NCBI RefSeq assembly: GCF_007827695.1
Contig: NZ_VITA01000023.1
Span: 1-64,000 of the forward strand
Direction of reading: 5' to 3'
DNA: 64,000 nt
Origin: Sinorhizobium medicae
GTDB lineage: Bacteria > Pseudomonadota > Alphaproteobacteria > Rhizobiales > Rhizobiaceae
Translations under genes and position numbers: made by a program
Notes under the pieces: generated by a model
Databases searched by the model: none
The model's input: the letters and a program-made list of their open reading frames with translations, nothing else
What the model was told of the DNA's origin: nothing
Shown: positions 9,055 through 17,278 of the stretch, in pieces
How the letters are laid out: each line of letters opens with the position of its first letter
How positions within the stretch are numbered: the first letter of the stretch is position 1

Positions 9055-10083
9055 TCAATTAAACCTTTCCAGCTTCGCGGCCTTCTCGACCGGCAGATCG
9101 AAGGCGAGCGTCGTGCCGGCAGAATGCGCCGGCGCGGCCGCATCGACTTCCGCCTTGAGAGCACCGAGCGGCGTGTCGAGCAGATATTCCCGGGTGCTGC
9201 CGGAGAAAGCGGCTCCACGCACGGTACCCTGGAACGGCCCGGACCCCAGGGTCACCATGCGCGGACGCCAGGCAAGCCCCGCCGCATCATGCGGCAAGGG
9301 CATGGCAAGCTCGATCGGGCCGTTTCCGGCACGCAATCTGCCGTTCTCGATTGCGAAGATGTTCTCGAAGCCGACGAAATCGGCCACGAAGGCCGAGGCC
9401 GGGCGGTTATAGATGTCCTCGGGGGTACCGATCTGCTCGATCGCACCGTTCAGCATCACGACGATGCGGTCGGCAAGCGACAGCGCTTCACCCTGATCAT
9501 GGGTGACGAAGATCATCGTGACCCCAGTTTCCTTCTGAACCCGTTGCAGTTCCGCCCGCATTTCGAGCCTCAGGCGCGCGTCGAGATTAGAGAGCGGCTC
9601 GTCGAGCAGAAGCACCTTCGGCTCCATCACCATCGAGCGGGCAAGGGCCACACGCTGCTGCTGGCCGCCGGAAAGCTCGGCCGGTTTGCGGGCAGCGAAG
9701 CTCGTCAGCCCTACGGATTTCAGCCCGGCATCGACGCGCGATTCGAGCTCCGTTCCGGAAAGGCCCTTCAGCCGCAGACCGAAGGCCACATTCTCGAAGA
9801 CGGTAAGATGCGGAAACAGCGCATAGGACTGGAAGACCAGCCCGACGGACCGCTTGTTCGCGGCGACGCGGGTAATGTCGGCGCCATCGAGGCTTATGCG
9901 GCCAGACTGCGGCCTCAGCAGGCCGGCGATGGAACGCATCGTGGTGGTCTTGCCGCAGCCCGAAGGTCCGAGGAATGCAACCAGCTCACCTTGCCGTATC
10001 GACAGGTCGAGATCCTTCACCGCGACGGTATCGCCATAGGCGAGCGTCAGTTTTTCGAGGCTGAGGAAGGCGGTATTAGACAT
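9055..10083 (-). CDS. ABC importer ATP-binding protein (polyamine/iron type)
   Basis: A 342-residue ATPase of the PotA/FbpC-like class that energises an importer at the inner membrane. Walker A GPSGCGKTT is at 39-47, the signature LSGGQ at 137-141 and Walker B LLLDEP at 158-163. A His-containing switch (FVTHDQ) follows, and about 100 C-terminal residues form the regulatory TOBE-type domain. All catalytic residues are intact. It overlaps the permease gene by 8 nt. The family usually serves polyamines, Fe(III) or 2-aminoethylphosphonate, but the operon here points to a nucleoside or nucleoside-like solute. Confidence 0.92.
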   Translation of the reverse strand: MSNTAFLSLEKLTLAYGDTVAVKDLDLSIRQGELVAFLGPSGCGKTTTMRSIAGLLRPQSGRISLDGADITRVAANKRSVGLVFQSYALFPHLTVFENVAFGLRLKGLSGTELESRVDAGLKSVGLTSFAARKPAELSGGQQQRVALARSMVMEPKVLLLDEPLSNLDARLRLEMRAELQRVQKETGVTMIFVTHDQGEALSLADRIVVMLNGAIEQIGTPEDIYNRPASAFVADFVGFENIFAIENGRLRAGNGPIELAMPLPHDAAGLAWRPRMVTLGSGPFQGTVRGAAFSGSTREYLLDTPLGALKAEVDAAAPAHSAGTTLAFDLPVEKAAKLERFN

Positions 10084-10855
10084 AGCGCGAAAATCCTAGG
10101 AAACGCTCGGCGATAAATACGATGCCGATGGACATGAAGGCGAGCAGCGCCGACAGCGCTGCGACCGACGGGTCATAGGTGATCTCCATATAGGAGAGCA
10201 TGTCGATCGGCAGCGTGCGGACGCCGGGCCCGGAAAGGAAAAGCGAAACAGGCACCTGGTTGAAGCTGGTGACGAAGCCGAGAATGAAGGCGGCGAGAAT
10301 GCCGCTGCGGATGTTCGGCATCACCACCCGGAAGAAGGCGCCGGCACGCGACGAGCCGAGCAGCACGGCGGCCTCCTCGATATCGGAGCGCAGATTGTTG
10401 AGGCTCGCGGATACGACACGCACCGCATAAGGCAATACGAGCGCCGTATGAGCGAGGAAAAGCGCCAGCGTGATGTTGAACCTGAACGGCACGACGAGAT
10501 AGCGCAGCAGCGCCAGGCCGACGATGATGCCGGGCACGATAATCGGCAAGGCGACAACCGTGCGGATCGTTTCACCGAAAGGCAGCCGATAACGCGAAAG
10601 CGCATAGGATGCCGGGATGCCGAGGACAAGAGCGGCGCCTGTTCCGCCGATGGCGAGCAGCATCGACATCGCGAAGCTCTCGCGGAAACTCTCGACCTGG
10701 AAGACCTTCGCGACCCATTTCAGTGACAGGCCCTGCGGTGGGAAGGCCAGGGTCTCGCCTCCCGACACGGATGCAGCGACGATGATGAAGAAGGGGCCGA
10801 TCAGGAAAGCGGTGACGAGAAAAAGCACCACTACCGGGAAGAGACGGGAATTCAT
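10076..10855 (-). CDS. ABC importer permease (PotC-like)
   Basis: A 259-residue inner-membrane permease with about six transmembrane segments. The cytoplasmic coupling loop reads IEEAAVLLGSSRAGAFF, the EAA-type motif that contacts the ATPase. I chose ATG at 10855 because it overlaps the upstream permease stop as ATGA; the open frame beyond it is an antisense-like shadow of the neighbour. It pairs with the next permease as a heterodimer. The family type is clear, the transported solute is inferred from the operon. Confidence 0.92.
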   Translation of the reverse strand: MNSRLFPVVVLFLVTAFLIGPFFIIVAASVSGGETLAFPPQGLSLKWVAKVFQVESFRESFAMSMLLAIGGTGAALVLGIPASYALSRYRLPFGETIRTVVALPIIVPGIIVGLALLRYLVVPFRFNITLALFLAHTALVLPYAVRVVSASLNNLRSDIEEAAVLLGSSRAGAFFRVVMPNIRSGILAAFILGFVTSFNQVPVSLFLSGPGVRTLPIDMLSYMEITYDPSVAALSALLAFMSIGIVFIAERFLGFSRYV

Positions 10856-11679
10856 CGTTTGCTCCTCGCGGTCGCGAGCCGCTTCAAGAGAAGGTTGGCT
10901 GCGAAGCTCATGACGATCAGGATGAAGGCGATGACGCTTGCGGATACGAAATCGTTGGCAACGGTCACCCGTTGAAAAAGCAGCGTCTCCAGCATCAGCA
11001 CCTTGGAGCCTCCAAGAATCGCCGGGGTGATGTAGGCAGTCAGGGAGCCGGTGAAGACGAGCGTGCCGCCGATGACCAGACCTTCCTTCGTCAGCGGCAG
11101 AATGACCTTCCAGAAGACCTGGAACCAATTGGCGCCGAGCACCCGTGCAGCGGGAATGGCATCCTTCGGCATGTTTTCGAGTGCGCTGATCAGCGCCAGG
11201 ATCATCAGCGGCAGGAAAAGCTGCAGAAGCCCGACGAAGACTGCCGTCTCCGTGAACAGGAAGCGTATGGGTTCGTCCGTCAGTCCGACGCTCGTCAAGG
11301 CCTGATTGACGATTCCGGTCCGCCCCAGGATGACGATCCAGGCATAGGTGCGGGCAACCGGCGATATCATCAGCGGCAGCACGACAAGGCCGATCATCCG
11401 CCCCTTGGCTGTGGGCGGCAGGTTGACGATGGCGAAGGCGGCGGCATAGCCGATAACGGCTGCGACCACGGTCACCGTTGCGCCGAGCCTCAGTGTACGC
11501 AGGAATACCGTCCGGTTGAGCGGATCGGACAGAAAGCCGGTATAGGCGGCAACGGACCAGCCTTCGGCGTTGCGAAAGCCCTCGGCAAGCAGGATGACAA
11601 CCGGCGCCAGAAAGACGACGGCGGCGAATACGGCCGCCGGCAAGGCAAGCGCCAGCGCCTCGGCCCGGCTGTGGAACAT
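10852..11679 (-). CDS. ABC importer permease (PotB-like)
   Basis: A 275-residue inner-membrane permease, partner of the following gene. It has a hydrophobic N-terminal segment, about six membrane spans and a coupling-loop motif around IPAARVLGANWFQVF. The ATG at 11679 has GGAAAGG about 7 nt upstream, better than the ATG at 11700. Its stop overlaps the next permease by 4 nt. An 89-nt gap separates it from the binding-protein gene, the widest gap in this operon. Confidence 0.92.
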   Translation of the reverse strand: MFHSRAEALALALPAAVFAAVVFLAPVVILLAEGFRNAEGWSVAAYTGFLSDPLNRTVFLRTLRLGATVTVVAAVIGYAAAFAIVNLPPTAKGRMIGLVVLPLMISPVARTYAWIVILGRTGIVNQALTSVGLTDEPIRFLFTETAVFVGLLQLFLPLMILALISALENMPKDAIPAARVLGANWFQVFWKVILPLTKEGLVIGGTLVFTGSLTAYITPAILGGSKVLMLETLLFQRVTVANDFVSASVIAFILIVMSFAANLLLKRLATARSKR

Positions 11680-11768
11680 TTCTAGACCTTTCCGCGGCAC
11701 TGCCGCCGTTGGATGCGCAACGCGACGCCGCCTTGGTCAGGCGTCGCGCGCGAAGAAAGCAGCTCTTC

Positions 11769-12791
11769 TTACTGCCCGACCTTGGCGTTCCACTCGGAGA
11801 GCCACGCTTCTCGATTGTCGAGCGCCACCGCAGATGGGATGAGCTTCAGGTTCCTGACCGTTTCTTCGCCATAGGTAAGATTCTCGGCGATTTCAGGCGA
11901 AACCTTCACCTCCTTGTTGGCCGGGCTGTCGACCAGCTTTTCGGCGAGCGCCGTCTGGATCTCAGTCGAGAGCCAGAAGTCCATGAACTGCAACGCCAGA
12001 TCCTGGTTCTTCGAATCCTTGGCCAGAACCATGACGTTCATGCCGCCGGTCTGGCCTTCCTTCGGGGTCGCCCACTTGATCGGCAGGTCCATCTTGGTAA
12101 AGCCCTCCCAGGAGAAGCGTCCAATCGGTGCCGCCCAGATTTCCTCCTGCTGCATCAGCTGAACGAGTTGCGAGGATTTCACGTAGAAGGTGACGATATC
12201 GTCTTTCTTCTCGCCGACAGCGGCGATTGCGGCCTTGAGGTCCGGCGTGTTTTGGCCAAGCGCTTCGCCGATCATGTAAAGCGTCGGCGGACCCTGATTG
12301 GTCGTAACATTCGGGAGAGCCACATGACCGGCGAGCTTGTCGCCGAGCAGATCGGCCCAGGAGGTGATTTCCACCTTGTCGGAGCGGTAGACGATCGAAG
12401 TGGCGTAGAAGGTATAGCCGACGCTCATCCCGTCGCCGTTCGGATCCTTGGCGATGTCGTAAAGCTTATCGAAATTGCTGAGCTTCGAGGTGTCGATCTT
12501 CTCGATCAGACCGGACCGGGTAGCGGAAAGCGCATCGGCCATGGAAACGACCGCCATATCGACGACCGGATTAGCCTTGTTGGCCTCCATCTTAGCAAGC
12601 CGTTCGACGCTATTGCCGGTTTCGACCACGAGATTGCAGCCGCACTTGGCTTCGAAGGGATCATAGACCAGCTCCTTGAACGCGTCCTGGGCAAAGCCAT
12701 AGACGGAGATGGTGAGGGTTTTTTCCTGAGCGGATGCGGCTGTGGTGCCGATCAAGAGGAGCGCGCTCGAGGCGAGCATAATGTTCTTCAT
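11769..12791 (-). CDS. ABC importer periplasmic binding protein
   Basis: A 340-residue extracellular solute-binding protein of the polyamine/iron (PotD/FbpA-like) fold. A signal peptide ends near residue 21 (SAQEK). Mature features include VYGFAQDAF, WADLLGDKLAGHVALP and FMDFWLSTEIQ, typical of the class. Its ATG overlaps the regulator stop by 4 nt (ATGA). Operon partners hydrolyse nucleosides and deaminate adenine, so the ligand may be a purine nucleoside or a conjugate of one. That would be an unusual ligand for this fold and is inference. Confidence 0.9.
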   Translation of the reverse strand: MKNIMLASSALLLIGTTAASAQEKTLTISVYGFAQDAFKELVYDPFEAKCGCNLVVETGNSVERLAKMEANKANPVVDMAVVSMADALSATRSGLIEKIDTSKLSNFDKLYDIAKDPNGDGMSVGYTFYATSIVYRSDKVEITSWADLLGDKLAGHVALPNVTTNQGPPTLYMIGEALGQNTPDLKAAIAAVGEKKDDIVTFYVKSSQLVQLMQQEEIWAAPIGRFSWEGFTKMDLPIKWATPKEGQTGGMNVMVLAKDSKNQDLALQFMDFWLSTEIQTALAEKLVDSPANKEVKVSPEIAENLTYGEETVRNLKLIPSAVALDNREAWLSEWNAKVGQ

Positions 12792-13843
12792 GGCTGTTCT
12801 CCTTGAGTGACAAATGGTGGCGTCGCGGTGGTGGGCGGCGTCGCGGTGGATTGCCGGACGACGAGCTGCATGGGCACTTTCGATACTGGCGCGCTAACCG
12901 GCGCTCCGACGGACGAGTGTTCCGGCTCCTCGGCGCCGATCGCCTGAACCAGAGCCTCGACCGCGATCGCGGCAATGCGCGCCATGTCCATACGGACCGT
13001 GGTCAAAGCGGGCGTCACCACCGGCGACCAGATGAGGTCGTCGAAGCCGGTGACGCTTGCCTGCTCCGGAACATGGATGCCGGCACGCTGCAGTTCCGTG
13101 AGCGCGCGCAGGGCATGCAGGTCCGAAACCGCGGCAAAGGCGGTTACCCCCTCCGCTACCTTCGCAGCAAGGCCGAGCGAACAGCCCTTGCCATTCACCT
13201 CTTCCAGCCGCTCGATCCATAGGGTCTCCGCGCACACGTCTTCCCGCAGGGCGGAGCGAAGCCCGCCGACACGGTCGTTCTGCACGTTCGAGGCTGGATT
13301 GTTGCCGATGATCAGCAAATGTCTGTGGCCGAGGCGCACGAGGTGATCGGCTATCTGCCTTCCGCCGTCCCAATGGTCCGCGGCCACCGTATTGCCAGGC
13401 GTGGACGGGGTGTCCACGACCGCAACCGGGCAGCCGACATCGGCGATGCGGGTGCCGCGCCTTGGCACGATGACCATACCGTCGACGCCGCGTTCTATCA
13501 GCCGTTCGATCGCCCTCGTCTGGATGGCGATGTCACCGCGCGAATCGGCAATCAGAACACCATAGCCTGCCGAAGAAGCCGCAAACTCGATCGCCTGCGC
13601 GATCTGGGGAAAGAGAGGATTGCTGATATCCGGCAGAACCAGCCCGATGACGCCGCTCCTGCCCGTCCTCAGCGCCCTCCCCGCCTGGCTCGGCACGTAG
13701 CCGAGTTCGGCAGCGATCGACCGGATTCTATCAGTAAGTTCCGCCGAAACCCGTCCTTTGCCGGAAAGCGCGTTGGAGACCGTCGCCGCGGAGACGCCGA
13801 GTGTATTGGCTATCCTCGTCAATTTGGGTCCGGAACGTGCCAA
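12788..13843 (-). CDS. LacI-family transcriptional regulator
   Basis: About 351 residues: an N-terminal LacI helix-turn-helix (LTRIANTLGVSAATVSNAL, residues 8-26) and a periplasmic-binding-like ligand domain containing GLVLPDISNPLF and SVTGFDDL. It should repress the operon and respond to a purine or nucleoside signal. I prefer a TTG start at 13843. That length matches the family, no ATG exists nearer than 14017, and a perfect operator-like palindrome and a TAATAT box lie just upstream in what would otherwise be coding sequence. The start is therefore uncertain. Its stop overlaps the binding-protein start, making it the first gene of the operon and likely autoregulated. Confidence 0.88.
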   Translation of the reverse strand: MARSGPKLTRIANTLGVSAATVSNALSGKGRVSAELTDRIRSIAAELGYVPSQAGRALRTGRSGVIGLVLPDISNPLFPQIAQAIEFAASSAGYGVLIADSRGDIAIQTRAIERLIERGVDGMVIVPRRGTRIADVGCPVAVVDTPSTPGNTVAADHWDGGRQIADHLVRLGHRHLLIIGNNPASNVQNDRVGGLRSALREDVCAETLWIERLEEVNGKGCSLGLAAKVAEGVTAFAAVSDLHALRALTELQRAGIHVPEQASVTGFDDLIWSPVVTPALTTVRMDMARIAAIAVEALVQAIGAEEPEHSSVGAPVSAPVSKVPMQLVVRQSTATPPTTATPPFVTQGEQP

Positions 13844-13869
13844 GGCCTGGTTTCCGCCACATCGGATGA

Positions 13870-13895
13870 TTAATCGATTAAGCAGCGGTATATTA
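13870..13895 (-). promoter_or_regulatory. LacI-type operator palindrome and candidate -10 box
   Basis: A perfect 12-bp palindrome, TTAATCGATTAA, occupies 13870-13881 with the central CG typical of LacI/GalR operators. On the minus strand a TAATAT sequence (13890-13895) lies 8 nt before it, a candidate -10 box with the operator just downstream. It begins 27 nt before the TTG start of the regulator. This fits autoregulated repression of the whole purine operon. No strong -35 is visible. Confidence 0.6.
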
Positions 13896-14221
13896 GCTGA
13901 TCGTATCTGTCGAATCCTTTTTGTTCGGAGCCTGAAAAACCAACCGGCATATGTGGAACGGCCCGCGGTGCAAGATGCATTTTCTTCGATTTCACCATAC
14001 CGGAACGGTGCGGTCATATGTCCGGCCTTTTCGCGCGGCCCATGACCGCTGGCCTCGATGAGGTTCGCGAAGCAAGTGGCTTTATCAGGGGTGCGTGCTG
14101 TAATGCACGTCGCGGGTTTCGGCCTGGCCTACTTCGGGGTGTTGTCCCGTTAGTTCATCGACTTTTATGCACCTCGACCTGCCGGCCTCTGCCGGTCAGC
14201 TGTTGAGCGCGGTTTTGCGTC

Positions 14222-15263
14222 TCATTCGAGAACGCTCTCCGTCGCCAATCTTGTAGGACCCCGATATGTTCCTCCTCTGACCAAGAGAGCCCAGATCATC
14301 CGCGCCGTCTTGTTGGCGAGTGCAACGGAAACGACCTTATACGGCCGTCGTGCCATCAGCTCCCGCGACCAAGATCGTGTTCTGTCGTCGCTTCGAACAT
14401 GACGAAGGATCGATGCAGCTCCGACTACTAAAAGTGATCGTAATTGCGAGTTGCCCATTTTTGAGATGCGGCCGAGACGTTGCTTCCCGCCAGTCGAATG
14501 CGATTTTGGTGTCAGCCCAATCCAGGCTGCAAAGTGACGGGCAGACTTGAAGCCAGCCGGATCCGGAATGAAGGCCTTTATCGCCATTGCGGTGATCGCA
14601 CCGACGCCAGGGATAGTGGCGAGGCGGCGCATATCCTCGTCTTGCTTCGCAATGGACACGATCTCGCGCTCAAGCTTTTCGATCCGCGCGGCCAAAGATC
14701 GATCTGATCGACAATCTCCTCAAGAGCGAAGCGGGCAGCGGGCGGCAAGCGTTCGTCACTTCATCTCGGACGATTGCTGCCAGCGGCTTCACGTTAGCGA
14801 TCCCGACTGTAGCGATGATGCCCAACTCGCCCATATGAGCGCGCAAGGCATTGATCGCTTGGGTCCTCTGGCGCACGAGCAGAGCACGAGTACGGAAAAC
14901 CATGACAGATGCCTGTTGCTCAGCCGATTTGATCGGCACGAAGCGCATGGTTTTGCGCGTCACAGCTTCGCTGATTGCCTCAGCATCGGCCGCATCGGTC
15001 TTTCCGCGTTTGACGAATGGCTTCACATATTGCGCGGGTATCAGGCGAACGTCGTGACCAAAAGCCTCTATCTCACGAGCCCAATGATGCGCGCTACCGC
15101 AAGCTTCCATTCCGACGCGGCATGGCGGAAGTTTTGCGAAGAATCGCAGAACCTCTCCGCGGCGCAGCTTTCGATTGAATAGCGGCGTGCCTTCGGCGTC
15201 AGCGCCATATACCTGAAAAAACTATTTGGCCAAGTCCAGCCCGATAGTGGTAACTTCTTTCAC
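14222..15263 (-). pseudogene. IS110-family transposase remnant
   Basis: The reading frame is broken but the family is clear. The N-terminal DEDD-type part starts near a GTG at 15263 with TTIGLDLAK, continues through CRVGMEACGSAHHW and RGKTDAADAEAI. The C-terminal transposase part carries IPGVGAITAMAI and FAAWIGLTPKSHSTGGKQRLG. Lesions are an in-frame TAG at 15222-15224 straight after LDLAK, a frameshift near 14755 and another near 14700. Translation in one piece is impossible, so the element is dead. IS110 elements lack long terminal inverted repeats, and I could not define the element ends. Confidence 0.85.
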
Positions 15264-15349
15264 GGAACGGTCCCTCCTTGTGGCGTTTGCAACAACGACC
15301 ACGTTAGCACTTTGATGCTGTCGGAGCGGGCCGTTCCACCTCATCAGGG

Positions 15350-15674
15350 ATGGTTTGCCTGTCGCGGGCAAAAATCCGCCTGCTGCCGGCCACCTGCCTG
15401 TTTGAGGCCAGAATGGTGCTGGTCACGCGTCGCGATGAGCGGTCGGTCAACGACCTCGATCTTTGGCTGTATAAAGCCGGATCGACATTGTGCCGATCGA
15501 CTCCGAACTGGGTGGACATCGCCACACAGGCCTGGCTTGTCTTCGGCAAAGGCCGGAACCCTGCTGCCTCGAATTTTGCTGACTGTCTCTCGTATGCGCT
15601 GGCGCGAAGAGCCGGCTTACCCTGTTCTATAAGGGAATGACTTCGCACAAACCGATGTCCAAGCGGTCGGTTGA
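15350..15674 (+). pseudogene. vapC (PIN-domain toxin) remnant
   Basis: Pieces of a VapC RNase toxin can be read across frames. These are CLFEARMVLVTRR and NDLDLWLYKAG, a shifted IVPIDSEL piece, then DIATQAWLVFGKGRNPAASN and FADCLSYALARRAGLP. After a further two single-base losses near 15625-15645 the usual ending NDFAQTDVQ appears, with TGA at 15672-15674. The frame changes several times and the N-terminal catalytic Asp region is not visible, so the toxin is inactive. I found no intact vapB antitoxin. The IS110 remnant ends 86 nt upstream and may have removed the 5' part. Confidence 0.7.
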
Positions 15675-15798
15675 CCGGCTCCAGATTAGCCAGGGTCGGG
15701 CGCTGCATACCCGATCGACCATTTCGCGACAGACGGTAAAGCCCTCATGCCAGGCTGCCGGCTGCTTTTGCGGAGGCGCTTTTAACCGATGCGTCTTC

Positions 15799-16548
15799 TC
15801 AACGCGCGACGAAGAGCAGGTCAAAGCCCCTCAGTTCGCCTTTGGAGACGGATTTGCGGATCGCAGTCCAAAGCGCCGACGGGTTCTCCAATCGAAAGCC
15901 ACGCAAGCTTCTTATGAGGCGTAAGGTCGCGGCCGCAGTCCTGATCAAGCGCAGAACCGCAGGTCCTGAGAGTGAAGCAGCCAGGATCTGGGGATGCACG
16001 GCGAGCAGCACGCCCGCGGTCTTCCTGCGGTCTATCGCGCGTAACTGGTCGAGCACCTTATACTCGTAACCTTCTATGTCGATCTTGAAGCAGAGCCGAT
16101 CGGTCCTCGCCATCGCCTGAAGCTCGGGGATTGTGATCGTTTTTGCCTCGATCGACATGCCGGTATCGTCAGCTATGAGCGCCGATGTTTCCGAGCTTCC
16201 GAAGCCTCCGCCCACGGAATGCAGAACGAGGCATTCGTCCTGCGAAAGCGCCGCGTTGACGAGTGCGACCTCTCCGGTGTTTCCATTTTTCATCTCGGTG
16301 AGAATGCCGAAACAAACCGGGTCCGGTTCGACGACAATGACATTGTTGGCGGTCTGTGCCGCCCAAAAGGGCGTCACTCCGATCCAGCCGCCGACATCGA
16401 TATAGGTCGTCCTCTCATCGACGAAGCGCGCGATGTTGCGGAAGGTGCATGGTTCCCACTGACCGGCCTGCAGCCGGCGAAAGAAACGCGCCTTTTCCGG
16501 TTTTTCGGGGAAATATACTGTTCTCTTGAAATAAGTTATCGCTCGCAT
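15799..16548 (-). CDS. FkbM-family methyltransferase
   Basis: A 249-residue SAM-dependent methyltransferase of the FkbM/Methyltransf_21 group, which O-methylates sugars or other secondary metabolites. The SAM-binding glycine loop reads YIDVGGWIGVTPFWA near residues 49-63, and IVVEPDP marks the end of the second strand. The family signature KIDIEGYEYKVL is near residues 165-176. It is likely a glycan-modifying enzyme because polysaccharide genes follow, but it stands alone with a rhizobial repeat upstream. The start ATG has GAGAAG upstream. Confidence 0.85.
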   Translation of the reverse strand: MRAITYFKRTVYFPEKPEKARFFRRLQAGQWEPCTFRNIARFVDERTTYIDVGGWIGVTPFWAAQTANNVIVVEPDPVCFGILTEMKNGNTGEVALVNAALSQDECLVLHSVGGGFGSSETSALIADDTGMSIEAKTITIPELQAMARTDRLCFKIDIEGYEYKVLDQLRAIDRRKTAGVLLAVHPQILAASLSGPAVLRLIRTAAATLRLIRSLRGFRLENPSALWTAIRKSVSKGELRGFDLLFVAR

Positions 16549-16559
16549 CGCGCTTCTCT

Positions 16560-16640
16560 AAAGCATTTCCGGACGAAGTGGAAACCGGCTCGCGTGACGA
16601 AAGGCGACAAAAAAGAACGAGAGCACCGTTCCCGCTGGAG
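16560..16640. repeat. rhizobial intergenic repeat element
   Basis: The sequence CTAAAGCATTTCCGGACGAA and the following GTGGAAACCGG resembles a repeat very common between genes in Rhizobiaceae, with TTTCC and GGAAA arms forming a small hairpin. It sits between the FkbM gene start and the stop of the cNMP-binding gene. The exact boundaries are uncertain. Confidence 0.45.
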
Positions 16641-16717
16641 GGAATGAGCTTGCGAGCAATTCCAGACGGCAGCGGTGTCCGGTTCGGTGAGTGGGGGATG
16701 AGAGAGGATTGAAACGT

Positions 16718-17182
16718 TCAGGCCTCGGCCCTTTGCACGCGGCTGCGGGCTTCCGTCAATTCGGATGTCGTCTGGCTGAGTCGGTCGGCCAGAACCCGCA
16801 TGATCTCGACTGCCATTTCCGGGAAATCAGCCAGCAGCTTCAAAAAATCGTCCTTCCGGATGCGCAGCGCTTCGAGCGCGGTGGTCGTTTTGACAGTTGC
16901 CGTGCGCGGCGTGTTGCACAGAATGGCGATTTCCCCGACGATCGAATTCTGCTCCACTTCGGCCACTTTCAGCTGTCCGTTCGGCGTCGACACGAGCACA
17001 TCCGCATTGCCCGACAGGATCACATAAGCCGCGTCGCCGATATCCCCCTGGTTGAACAGATCTTCTCCCGCGCTGTACATCACCCGGTCGGAGGTGAATG
17101 CCAGAAGCTTGAGCTTCGCAGGCGGTAGTCCGGAAAACAGCGTTATCCGGCGCAGCATTTCCACTTCATCTTTTAGGAGCAT
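16718..17182 (-). CDS. cyclic-nucleotide-binding domain protein
   Basis: A 154-residue stand-alone cNMP-binding domain without a DNA-binding helix-turn-helix. The phosphate-binding cassette is intact: GEIAILCNTPRTAT at residues 83-96, with Glu84 and Arg93 as expected contacts for the cyclic phosphate and ribose. The C-terminal third is helical (MRVLADRLSQTTSELTEA) and could form a coiled coil or bind a partner. It lies 96 nt downstream of the large degenerate ABC exporter and is probably co-transcribed with it, which suggests a sensor for that protein. cAMP versus cGMP cannot be told apart. Confidence 0.88.
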   Translation of the reverse strand: MLLKDEVEMLRRITLFSGLPPAKLKLLAFTSDRVMYSAGEDLFNQGDIGDAAYVILSGNADVLVSTPNGQLKVAEVEQNSIVGEIAILCNTPRTATVKTTTALEALRIRKDDFLKLLADFPEMAVEIMRVLADRLSQTTSELTEARSRVQRAEA

Positions 17183-17278
17183 AACAGTCCGTGTCTCCGA
17201 ATGCGTCGCGGTTGGTGCAAACAGGCTCTAACCCATGCCGGCGGGAAAATATGCCTGCCTTCTGACAGCAATATTACA

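Noticed and set aside
8518-10116. Long open frame (532 codons) on the plus strand
   Set aside because: It lies antisense to the nucleoside hydrolase and ABC ATPase genes, has no family features, and is the usual high-GC shadow.
13844-14017. ATG start of the LacI-type regulator at 14017
   Set aside because: It would place an operator palindrome and a -10-like box inside the coding sequence and add 58 residues that the family lacks.
15304-15708. Minus-strand open frame of 134 codons next to the IS110 remnant
   Set aside because: It is antisense to the broken vapC, whose sense frames carry recognisable PIN-domain sequence.
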